From positions 2,418,001 to 2,482,000 of the forward strand of contig CBDCDJ010000007.1 of assembly GCA_965215355.1 (NCBI GenBank): a DNA stretch of 64,000 nt. The letters run 5' to 3'. The translations under genes were made by a program, and so were the position numbers. The notes under the pieces are model-generated. The model was not told the origin of the DNA. It ran no database searches and saw only the letters and a list, made by a program, of their open reading frames with translations. Numbering within the stretch: position 1 is the stretch's first letter; the number at the start of each line of letters is the position of its first letter. This document shows positions 16,613 through 23,609 of this stretch, piece by piece. Source of the stretch: CBDCDJ01 sp965215355 (GTDB lineage: Bacteria > Deinococcota > Deinococci > Deinococcales > Trueperaceae).

Positions 16613-17383
16613 ATGCCCAACCCGCTAGAACGCTTCTCCGACCGCGTCGACCAGTACGTCAAGTACCGCCCCGACTACCCGCGTGGGGTGCTGGGGCTGC
16701 TGCAAAGCGAGTGCGGTTTGAGGCCGCAGAGTGTCGTGGCCGACGTCGGCTCGGGTACGGGGAAGCTGAGCGAGCTTTTTTTGCAAAACGGCAACCGCGT
16801 TTACGGCGTCGAGCCCAACCGGGAGATGCGCGCGGCGGGCGAACGGCTGCTCTCGAGCTGCCCCGACTTTGTCAGCGTGGACGGCAGCGCCGAAGCGACG
16901 ACCCTACCGGATGAGTGCGCCGACTTCGTCACGGCGGGCCAGGCGTTTCACTGGTTCGACCGGGAGCGGGCGCGCCCTGAGTTCGCCCGCGTCCTCTCAC
17001 CCAACGGCTGGACCGTGCTCGTCTGGAACGAGCGCTTGACCGACACCCCGTTTCTGGAAGCGTACGAGACCCTGACGCGAACCTACGCCAGCGACTACGC
17101 GGAGGTGTCGCACAAAAATGTCGGCGACGAGGCGCTAGCTCGCTTCTTCGCGCCCGGCCGTTACCGGCTGGCGAGCCTCGAGAACGTGCAACACTTCGAC
17201 TTCGCGGGCTTGCTGGGCCGCGCCACCTCGTCCTCGTACATGCCGACGCCCCAGCACGAACGCTACTTGGAGATGGCCTCCGCGTTGGAGACTTTGTTCG
17301 CACGATTCTCTGAAGAGGGGCCTGAAAGAGCCACAGTTGCGTTTCGTTACCGGACGCAGGTGTACTACGGGCGGTTGGAGTGA
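16613..17383 (+). CDS. Class I SAM-dependent methyltransferase
   Basis: 256 aa. Starts DRVDQYVKYRPDYP, then SAM motif I VVADVGSGTGKLSELFL near residue 40 and VYGVEPNREMRAAGE. The pattern FVTAGQAFHWFD near 105 is typical of the methyltransferase-11 group resembling trans-aconitate methyltransferase. The substrate is unknown. It follows the kinase-like gene by 6 nt and probably forms an operon with it and the peptidase. A hairpin terminator lies just downstream. Confidence 0.88.
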   Translation: MPNPLERFSDRVDQYVKYRPDYPRGVLGLLQSECGLRPQSVVADVGSGTGKLSELFLQNGNRVYGVEPNREMRAAGERLLSSCPDFVSVDGSAEATTLPDECADFVTAGQAFHWFDRERARPEFARVLSPNGWTVLVWNERLTDTPFLEAYETLTRTYASDYAEVSHKNVGDEALARFFAPGRYRLASLENVQHFDFAGLLGRATSSSYMPTPQHERYLEMASALETLFARFSEEGPERATVAFRYRTQVYYGRLE

Positions 17384-17391
17384 GGCACAAG

Positions 17392-17419
17392 AAGAGGACG
17401 CCGAAGCCGGCGTCCTCTT
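17392..17419. terminator. Hairpin between convergent genes
   Basis: An 11-bp perfect stem (AAGAGGACGCC with GGCGTCCTCTT) and 6-nt loop. No strong T-tract on either side. It probably ends both the methyltransferase operon and the convergent lipoprotein gene. Confidence 0.65.
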
Positions 17420-17433
17420 GTGTCAAGGAATGC

Positions 17434-19644
17434 TTACCGCCCCGGCGCAGCCCACTTGTAGGAAGCGTCGTCGACGACGAGCACCCAGTCTTTGCCGCTT
17501 TTCGGCGTGTCGAAAGTGCGCGAGCCCGAAGCGTCGTAAACGCCTATCTCGCGTGCGTCCCCCGACCGCGGGCTGTACCACCAGGCTTTGGCCTTGGCAC
17601 CCTTGATGGCGCCCATGTCGACGGTGAGGCTGCGCGTGGAACCGTCGGTCGGCACGTAGGCCATCAGGTATCTGCCGTCGTCGTCGCGCATGGCGGCGAC
17701 GTGACCGCGCTCGCCGGCCTTGTCCGAGTTTTTACCGCCGTCGACCCGCTTGACCAGGCCGTCGTCGGGGCGGCGGTCGAAGTAGATGACTTTGCCGTTG
17801 GGCGTTTCGCTGCGGCTGCGCACGAGGTTCGAGAGGTGGCGCAGGTCGTTGGCCCCCGGCGCTTGCAGCGCGCCGCGCCAGTTTTTGCCGTCGCGCTTGC
17901 CCGACCAGATGTCGCCGTGCCCGTAGCCGAAGCCGAGCGAGCCTGAGAAAGTCGACCAGTAGGCTAAGCGGCGCACCCGGAAAGCGTCCGAGCCTTCGCC
18001 CTCGTACTTCGTTTCGGACATGAAGACGGGCTTGGTGGGTTTGAGGTTCCAGTCGTCCTTGACTTTCTTAAACGTGCTGGCGTCGTGGGTCCAGGTTTGC
18101 ACCGAGTTGAAGTCGAGCCAGTCGGCGTCGTGGAAAAAGTCGGAGCTCGACTGCTTTTTGTAGCCCTCGCCGCCGGCCGGGTGAAGCGTCACGAGTTGGC
18201 GCGAGCCGACCGCGTCCTTGACGCCGCGGCCGACCGCTGCGTGGTACTTCAAGTATTTTTTATCGGCGAGCGTGTACTCGCCCGCGCCGAGCCAGAACAG
18301 GTGCGGCTCGCTTTTATAACGGTTGCCGATAAAGCGGCCGTAGTCGTAAGCCTCTTCCGGATTTTTGAACTTTTTCATGCGGTCGGCGCTGCCCCACTGC
18401 ACCACGAAACCCAAGTAAAGCCCGTGCTTTTTGGCCTTGGCGACGAGCATGTCGAGGTGGCGGTAGTAGGCGTCCTCGGCACGTTTGGGCTTGTCCAGGT
18501 CGTCGCCCGCGGGCGTCTTAAAGTGGCTGCCCCAGCCGACCGGGCCGAGGATGGTGTTGAAACCCTGCTCTTTGCGCGTTTTGAAGTACAGGTCGGCCTC
18601 GGCCTCGCTCAGGGTTGCCAAACCCCACATCGTGTCGGCTAAAACGAACAGCGGCGTGCCCGAGGCGGTTTGGAGGTAGCGCCCGTTGTCTGAAACTTTG
18701 AGGGCCTCGAGCTTGCCGGGTACCGGACGGTCCGGGGTCGCGGGCTCAGGCTCGGGGTCGGTCGGTCTGGGGTCGGCCGGTTTAGGCGTGTCGGGTTGGG
18801 AGGGCTTGCCGACCGTAAACGTCGCCTTGACCTCGTCCCGGTCGCCCGACTTGCGGGTGATGACGGCGCGGAGCGTGTGTTTGCCGTCGCGGAGCGCCGA
18901 AGCGTCGAAAGGGTGGGCCGTGCCGTCCCGGGCCGTCCTGCCGAAGTCGAAAAAGGGGTAGCGTTCGCGCACCGTGTGCTGGCCGTTCAAAAAGAAGTCA
19001 ACTTGCCGGACGGGCTCGCGCGGTACCACAAACACGTGCATTTTGCCCTTGACGGCCTGCCCGTCCAAGGGGACGGCGTCGACGCGTCGGGGCGAACGGC
19101 TCAGCAGCAGGGCTTCGCTCAGACCCGAATCGCTCGAGTTCGCCACCAAGAAGGTTGCGGTGACGACCTTGCTGTGACCGTTTTGGTAGTCGACCGCCGC
19201 CGTCAACGTGTGGATACCGTCTTGCAAACCTTGGGTGTCGAAGCCTCCTGCTCCACCGTCGGCACCTGTCCCGCCCAAGTCGAAGGGCGCGAGGGTTTCT
19301 GTTTGGTGGGGCGCACCGGCGCGTTCCGCGTCGTTGAGGTAATAGCTGACCTCGCGCACGCCGGTCAGGCCGAGGTGGACGTAAACCTTACCCGCCACCT
19401 CGGTCGCGTCGAGCGCTTTTAGACCGGAGCGGTCGGCCGCCTCGCTGACTAACAAGTCACCGACCTGTGCTTGTACCTCCAAGCCGTCGTCGACACCGGG
19501 CTCCGCCGGCGCGGCTTCTTGCAGCGCACTGCCACAAGCGCTCAGAAGCACCGCAAACACCAAAAAGACCGAGCAAAAAGCAGGTCGAGCCACGCCCTTG
19601 GCGCGACGTCGCGCGTCTATTCTTTCGACACTTCTTTTAAACAC
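17434..19644 (-). CDS. Large secreted lipoprotein with DUF4038 (apiosidase-like) glycosidase domain
   Basis: 736 aa. A lipobox (AVLLSAC) follows a basic N-terminus. Two Ig-like/beta-sandwich repeats cover about residues 60-180 and 190-280 (both with an ALRDGKHTL- or GLQDGIHTL-type motif). A Pro/Asp/Thr-rich linker (about 282-310) leads to the DUF4038 TIM barrel (FVLADTMWGLATLSEAEADL, then QGFNTILGPVGW) and a C-terminal collagen-binding-like beta domain with KAWWYSPRSGDA. DUF4038 proteins include GH140 apiosidases and other polysaccharide-active enzymes, so an extracellular glycan-degrading role is likely but not proven. GTG start with GAGGAG ribosome binding site. Confidence 0.85.
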   Translation of the reverse strand: MFKRSVERIDARRRAKGVARPAFCSVFLVFAVLLSACGSALQEAAPAEPGVDDGLEVQAQVGDLLVSEAADRSGLKALDATEVAGKVYVHLGLTGVREVSYYLNDAERAGAPHQTETLAPFDLGGTGADGGAGGFDTQGLQDGIHTLTAAVDYQNGHSKVVTATFLVANSSDSGLSEALLLSRSPRRVDAVPLDGQAVKGKMHVFVVPREPVRQVDFFLNGQHTVRERYPFFDFGRTARDGTAHPFDASALRDGKHTLRAVITRKSGDRDEVKATFTVGKPSQPDTPKPADPRPTDPEPEPATPDRPVPGKLEALKVSDNGRYLQTASGTPLFVLADTMWGLATLSEAEADLYFKTRKEQGFNTILGPVGWGSHFKTPAGDDLDKPKRAEDAYYRHLDMLVAKAKKHGLYLGFVVQWGSADRMKKFKNPEEAYDYGRFIGNRYKSEPHLFWLGAGEYTLADKKYLKYHAAVGRGVKDAVGSRQLVTLHPAGGEGYKKQSSSDFFHDADWLDFNSVQTWTHDASTFKKVKDDWNLKPTKPVFMSETKYEGEGSDAFRVRRLAYWSTFSGSLGFGYGHGDIWSGKRDGKNWRGALQAPGANDLRHLSNLVRSRSETPNGKVIYFDRRPDDGLVKRVDGGKNSDKAGERGHVAAMRDDDGRYLMAYVPTDGSTRSLTVDMGAIKGAKAKAWWYSPRSGDAREIGVYDASGSRTFDTPKSGKDWVLVVDDASYKWAAPGR

Positions 19645-20138
19645 GTTCCAACTCCTCTACAACGAAAAACCCAAACCTCGGGCCTGAAAACCTGTAGGGT
19701 CTGGGCGCTCACCACACGCTCGCGCGTGGAGCAGTCTGGGGTAAAAAACGGTGCCCCAGCCGGTTGCGCTACTGGCTCGACCTGTGCTTAAGCGCCCATG
19801 TAACAGGACAGGTGTCAGCGCCGCTCGGGGAACGTCGTCCCCTTGATACTGTCAGTATTCTTATGGTTCCCCCTTCGTCGGGCTCGTGATGTCTAGGTGC
19901 TGGCCGTCTCCGACCCTAGCCTGGAGAGTTATGAAGAACATGAAAAAAGCCGGTCGGTGTGCAAAACTCTACAAGCTTTTGCCTGAAGGAGTTGAAAAAA
20001 CGATGACGTTCCAAAAAATGACACTGCAGCTTTGCGGCGACCCTCCCGAGGTTGCACCCCTTCCCAACCTCGAGCGCGGGGCGTGTGTGGGGAGTACGCG
20101 CTTGCAGACGGGGTTGACGGTATGATGGTGGCGCTTTT
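19645..20138. other. Intergenic region with short palindrome
   Basis: About 490 bases with no gene I can support. The only distinct structure is a perfect palindrome around 19846-19858 (ATACTG, one base, CAGTAT), which could be an operator. TATGAT near 20121, about 12 nt before the ATPase start, is a possible -10 element. Confidence 0.4.
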
Positions 20139-21134
20139 ATGAGTTTGCGCCTCGACAACGTCAGCAAACACTACGGCGCGGTCGCCGCCGTCGACGGCGT
20201 GTCGCTGGAGTTGGCCGAGGGCGAAACGCTCGCGCTGCTCGGCCCGTCGGGCTGCGGCAAAAGTACCCTGTTGCGCCTCATAGCGGGACTCGAGGACGCG
20301 AACGGCGGCCGCATCAGCCTGGATGCTCGCGACATCACCCACGCCACGCCGCAAACGCGCGGTTTCGGGATGGTGTTTCAGGACTACGCCCTGTTTCCCC
20401 ACCTCAACGTCGCGAAAAACATCGCCTTCGGACTTGCGGGCTTGAGTCGCGCCGCCAAGCGGGAGCGGGTGGCGGAACTCTTGGAACTCGTCGGTCTGCA
20501 AGGCCACGAGGCGCGCCGCATCTTCGAACTTTCCGGGGGCGAACAGCAGCGCGTCGCCCTGGCGCGGGCTCTGGCGCCGCGCCCGCCCGTTCTGCTCTTG
20601 GACGAACCGCTCTCCAACCTCGACCTGACGCTGCGCGAGAACCTCAAGCGGGAGTTGCGCTTTATCCTTTCCAAGCTCGACATCCGCGCCGTCTACGTCA
20701 CCCACGACCAAGGCGAGGCTTTCGCCCTGGCGCACCGCATCGCCATCATGCGGCGCGGCAAAATCATCCAGGTCGCGCGCCAGAACGAGCTGTACCACCA
20801 CCCGGCGACGCGCTGGGTGGCGCAGTTTTTGGGCCACCCCAACCTGTACAGCGCTCAGCAGCTGGAGCGCGTGCCGCAGCTCAGCGGCCCGGCGGTGCTC
20901 CGCACCGACTTGGTCGGCCTGGGCCGCGGCGCGTACCAGGCGGACGTGCAAGCCCACCAGGTGTTGGGCGGCGTCCATCAACTGTGGCTCAACGTGCCGC
21001 AACTCGGGCTCAGCTTGCGCTGGCAAGGCTTTACGAGAGAGTTGCCCGCAGCCTTGGAGGTCGGCGACCGCGTCGCGCTCGACATCCCGGCGGCGGCTTG
21101 GCTCGAGCTGCCCCAAACCGCCGAACCCGTATGA
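20139..21134 (+). CDS. ABC transporter ATP-binding protein, iron/thiamine/polyamine type (FbpC/ThiQ/PotA-like)
   Basis: 331 aa. Walker A GPSGCGKSTLLRL (near residue 40), Q-loop VFQDYALFPHLNV, signature LSGGEQQRVALARAL, Walker B LLLDEPLSNLD and switch THDQGEAFALA are complete. A TOBE-type C-terminal region follows (about 240-330). It should energise a binding-protein-dependent importer. No permease is adjacent; its stop overlaps the thiamine pyrophosphokinase start (ATGA), which hints at thiamine. The binding protein and fused permease at 60.2-62.9 kb lack an ATPase and are candidate partners. Confidence 0.9.
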   Translation: MSLRLDNVSKHYGAVAAVDGVSLELAEGETLALLGPSGCGKSTLLRLIAGLEDANGGRISLDARDITHATPQTRGFGMVFQDYALFPHLNVAKNIAFGLAGLSRAAKRERVAELLELVGLQGHEARRIFELSGGEQQRVALARALAPRPPVLLLDEPLSNLDLTLRENLKRELRFILSKLDIRAVYVTHDQGEAFALAHRIAIMRRGKIIQVARQNELYHHPATRWVAQFLGHPNLYSAQQLERVPQLSGPAVLRTDLVGLGRGAYQADVQAHQVLGGVHQLWLNVPQLGLSLRWQGFTRELPAALEVGDRVALDIPAAAWLELPQTAEPV

Positions 21135-21787
21135 GAGCGGTCGTTTTGGCGGGCAGTGACATCGTCGTGACGCCCCGCCTGCTCGCCCAAACGCGGGGCG
21201 ACCTCGTCATCGCCGCAGACGGTGGCCTGCGGCACGCGCTCAGCCTCGGGGTAACCCCCCACCTCGTCGTCGGCGACTTCGATTCGGCCAATCCCGCGGA
21301 CCTGACCCGCTTCGAGGGCGTCCCGCACCTGCGCCACCCGACCGACAAAGACGAACTCGACCTGGAGCTGGCCCTGGCGCAGGCGGTCGCGCGCGGCGCG
21401 CGCGACCTCGTCCTCGTCGGCACCCTGGGTGAGCGCTTCGACCAGTCGCTCGCCGCCGTGTTCGTCGGAGCCAGGTACGCCCGCGAAGGTTTCACCGTGT
21501 CGCTCCACAACGGGCGGCAAGAGGTTTTTTTGCTGGCCGGAACCGCGCGTTCGTTCGACTTGGAGGCCGGGCAACTTTTCAGCCTGCTCAGTCTGGTCGA
21601 CTCGACCTTGAGCGTGCGGGGCGCGAAGTTCGGGCTCGAGCACGCCCCGTTGCCGTTCGGGATCGGGTTGGGGGTGTCCAACCGGGTGCTGCAGCCGCCC
21701 CTCAGGGTGAGTGTGGGCAGCGGTCTCGTCGTACTCGTGGTGGAGTATGAGGAGGTGGAGTATAAAAAAAGAGCCAGTGGGCTGTAA
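21131..21787 (+). CDS. Thiamine diphosphokinase
   Basis: 218 aa. The TPK catalytic domain is clear: VIAADGGLRHALSLGVTPHLVVGDFDS (residues 24-55) and HPTDKDELDLELALAQA, followed by LVLVGTLGERFDQSLA. A C-terminal B1-binding beta domain contains SLLSLVDSTLSVRGAKF. It converts thiamine and ATP to thiamine diphosphate. Start ATG 21131 overlaps the ATPase stop, so the pair is translationally coupled. I found no TPP riboswitch upstream of the operon. Confidence 0.9.
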   Translation: MRAVVLAGSDIVVTPRLLAQTRGDLVIAADGGLRHALSLGVTPHLVVGDFDSANPADLTRFEGVPHLRHPTDKDELDLELALAQAVARGARDLVLVGTLGERFDQSLAAVFVGARYAREGFTVSLHNGRQEVFLLAGTARSFDLEAGQLFSLLSLVDSTLSVRGAKFGLEHAPLPFGIGLGVSNRVLQPPLRVSVGSGLVVLVVEYEEVEYKKRASGL

Positions 21788-21854
21788 TTTCAGCCGCAAG
21801 CCTGACAGGGCGCGAGAAAACCCTTTATCAGGACGCTGCACCCGATTCAATCAA

Positions 21855-21915
21855 CCACCAGCTGAAGCAGGTGGAATGACTTCGACACTGAAAGTGTCTT
21901 TCCGACTGAAGTCGG
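21855..21915. repeat. Three hairpins at the 3' side of tnpA
   Basis: 21855-21874 (CCACC/GGTGG arms with inner GC-TGAA-GC), 21884-21898 (GACACT/AGTGTC, GAA loop) and 21902-21915 (CCGAC-TGAA-GTCGG). All share a TGAA-type loop. Confidence 0.75.
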
Positions 21916-21945
21916 CTCAAGTGAGGCTCCCTCAAGGAAGCTGAA

Positions 21946-22380
21946 CTAGGACTCGAAGTCGTCCACCACCTTGAAACTGTCCTCTTCAGTGTGCCCTTCT
22001 ATATAGGCCGCTATCATCTCCGTACTGACATTCCCGGTGCTACAAGCAAAGTAGCCTCTCGCCCACATCCTTTGGCCCCAGTACGTTTTGTGCAAACTCG
22101 TAAACTCGCGTTGCAATTTGTACGAGGTCTTCCCTTTCAACCTCTGTACCAGTTTGCTCACAGCCAACTGTGGCGGGATGGATACCAGCATATGCACATG
22201 GTCGCTCGACACCACTCCTTTGATAATCTCGACTTTCAACTCGCTACATACTTCGCGCGCCAGGGCTCGGAAACGATGGGCGACATCACCTCGCAAGATG
22301 GGTTTACGGTACTTGGTACACCACACCAAATGTATCTCTAGCGCAAACCGTGTATGGCTGCCTGTGCGGTATTCGCTCAC
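21946..22380 (-). CDS. tnpA: IS200-type transposase TnpA (Y1 HUH family)
   Basis: 144 aa. The HUH motif is HVHMLVS near residue 61 and the catalytic Tyr lies in MIAAYIEGH near residue 125. IHLVWCTKYRKPIL near residue 16 is typical of the family. The enzyme nicks and joins single-stranded element ends at the lagging strand. Starts with GTG. Frame intact. Confidence 0.95.
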   Translation of the reverse strand: MSEYRTGSHTRFALEIHLVWCTKYRKPILRGDVAHRFRALAREVCSELKVEIIKGVVSSDHVHMLVSIPPQLAVSKLVQRLKGKTSYKLQREFTSLHKTYWGQRMWARGYFACSTGNVSTEMIAAYIEGHTEEDSFKVVDDFES

Positions 22381-22422
22381 TTAGCTCAGTTTACCTGAGC
22401 TAAAGCAGCCAACTGAAGTTGG
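22381..22422. repeat. Two hairpins at the 5' side of tnpA
   Basis: 22381-22403 (TTAGCTCAG/CTGAGCTAA, 5-nt loop) and 22409-22422 (CCAAC-TGAA-GTTGG). The second has the same TGAA loop as the hairpins at the other end of the element. Confidence 0.75.
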
Positions 22423-22475
22423 GGGCTTATACCCTCCCATGTTGGGACAGTTAACTTTTTACTGAAAACAAAAAG

Positions 22476-22818
22476 TCAGCCGGCGCGCCTTTGGTAACGG
22501 TCGAACATAAACCACAGCAGCCCAAGGGCGAGAGCGACCACCGAACTGTTGATGGGCGGCAGCAACCAGTAGAGTTTAACGTTGACGGGGTCGGCGTAGC
22601 CAGCCTGTAAAGCCTAAGTTGCCAGAGGCGTGAGCAACGGAAAACTCAGGGCTGTGAACGCAGCATTCGCAACGTGTAGCCCCAAAGGAACCGTGCCGTT
22701 GTCCGAATCGACCAAAACCATAAACCAGCCGATGACCCAAAAAGCCGTAACTGCTGTGGCAACACAGAAGCACACCGAACAGAAAAAAGTGCAAACTCTT
22801 GACGATGGGTCGAATCAT
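22476..22818 (-). pseudogene. Decayed small membrane protein gene
   Basis: Begins MIRPIVKSLHFFLFGVLL in one frame, then continues after a frameshift near 22750-22765 as VATAVTAFWVIGWFMVLVDS and on to LSFPLLTPLAT. It then meets TAG (22614-22616) and resumes as ALQAGYADPVNVKLYWLLPP and NSSVVALALGLLWFMFDRYQ to its stop. Together these give about 115 residues with three or four hydrophobic segments. The family is not recognised. Two separate lesions make function unlikely. Confidence 0.65.
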
Positions 22819-22858
22819 CTCACTTTAGTTGTGCAGCCGCCTGATGACAGCTCGTGGG

Positions 22859-23155
22859 TCAGCAGTTGAGAACGCCGTTTTCGGTACCGCGGTCGTTAGG
22901 CACGGTGTCGTCCGCTTCGGGGTCGTTCATGAAGTGGTGATGGCCCTCGTGGTCAATCATGTAGCGAAACTGGTAGCTGCCTTCCGTGACTTCTTGCACG
23001 AGCTTCCACTTGCCGCTTTTGAGCTGTTCAAAAGCGACCGGTTGCCAGCTGTTGAAGTCCGCCAGCAGGTGAACGGCGTCGGCTTCTAAGTCGGGCGGAA
23101 GTTCGAAGGTCACCTTGGTGACGTTGCGGCTTTTGACGACTTGCTTTTTGATCAT
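22859..23155 (-). CDS. Isoamylase N-terminal/CBM48-like small protein
   Basis: 98 aa. VTKVTFELPPDLEADAVHLL followed by ADFNSWQPVAFEQLKSGKWK and SYQFRYMIDHEG matches the glycogen-binding beta-sandwich (CBM48/AMPK-beta type) found at the N-terminus of branching enzymes and as stand-alone small proteins. It may bind glycogen or starch-like glucans, or act as a regulatory scaffold. ATG 23155 has a GGAAGG ribosome binding site and the best sigma70-like promoter in this part of the window upstream. Confidence 0.85.
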   Translation of the reverse strand: MIKKQVVKSRNVTKVTFELPPDLEADAVHLLADFNSWQPVAFEQLKSGKWKLVQEVTEGSYQFRYMIDHEGHHHFMNDPEADDTVPNDRGTENGVLNC

Positions 23156-23218
23156 TGTAAACCTTCCAGGATGCAAAACCCCTGACGCAAGAGTTGTTGA
23201 GGAGGGGGTCCGCCTCAA

Positions 23219-23247
23219 AGTGTAGTGTAAGACGCCCGCCGCGTCAA
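23219..23247 (-). promoter_or_regulatory. Sigma70-like promoter of the CBM48 gene
   Basis: TTGACG (23247-23242), 17-nt spacer, TACACT (23224-23219) on the minus strand. It gives a leader of about 55-60 nt with a ribosome binding site. Confidence 0.7.
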
Positions 23248-23290
23248 CACGAACCGGGGATAGTCGGGTGTCGACGGGCAGAGTCCACGT

Positions 23291-23323
23291 TGTCAAAGAA
23301 AGTAAAATGTCAAAGAAAGTAAA
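23291..23323. repeat. Tandem duplication of a 16-17 nt unit
   Basis: Two adjacent copies of TGTCAAAGAAAGTAAA in an AT-rich patch between the CBM48 gene and comM. Not part of a recognised gene. Confidence 0.8.
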
Positions 23324-23391
23324 TCAATCAGATGGAGCTTTCCGATGTGTTGTTCCTTTTACGTCGCAGCCGCAGGTGTGTCGGTGCCGAG

Positions 23392-23595
23392 CTACAGTGT
23401 CGACGTACAACTTATTCCTAACCCGAACGACTGTCCTTGCTGCTTAGAACGTTGAGGGGCAAAGCACTCTGCAGTGAAAGCGGCATCACTGAGCAGTAAA
23501 CCCTCGAAAAGAGTCGTAGCTGTGCGTGCTTTGACAAGGTTGAGGCCCTCCGCGGCGCAGTGTGAAAAGCTCGCGTTCCAAAAGGAGGCTTTCAC
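23392..23595 (-). pseudogene. Possible pentapeptide-repeat fragment
   Basis: A 67-codon frame from GTG 23595. Its N-terminal two thirds can be parsed into five-residue units with a central hydrophobic residue (ASFWN, ASFSH, CAAEG, LNLVK, then TLFEG, LLLSD, AAFTA, ECFAP), the pattern of pentapeptide-repeat proteins. There is no ribosome binding site, and the frame is open upstream across the comM promoter. If real it is a fragment of a longer gene; it could also be chance. Confidence 0.25.
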
Positions 23596-23597
23596 GA

Positions 23598-23603
23598 TAG
23601 GCT
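23598..23603 (+). promoter_or_regulatory. -10 element of leaderless comM
   Basis: TAGGCT, 6 nt (GACTTC), then GTG 23610. The AAGGAGG at 23583-23588 is upstream of the -10 box, so it is not on the transcript. Confidence 0.6.
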
Positions 23604-23609
23604 GACTTC

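Larger units (their letters stand above)
21855..22426 (-). mobile_element. IS200/IS605-family element (tnpA only)
   Basis: Contains a TnpA gene flanked by subterminal hairpins, as expected for single-strand transposition. Exact ends are not certain because this family makes no target duplication. No TnpB-like gene is present, so it is IS200-like. Coordinates mark the outermost hairpins I can support. Confidence 0.75.

Noticed and set aside
19886..20125. 79-codon frame with several Lys and Cys before the ABC ATPase
   Set aside because: No family resemblance or convincing ribosome binding site, and it ends inside the ATPase promoter region.
20100..20138. TPP riboswitch before the ATPase/thiamine kinase operon
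   Set aside because: The conserved CUGAGA and downstream thi-box strings are not present within 500 bases upstream, nor before the binding-protein gene at 60.2 kb.
21855..22426. CRISPR-like array (several short palindromes in a row)
   Set aside because: Stem sequences differ, spacing is irregular and they flank an IS200 transposase; only the loop is shared.
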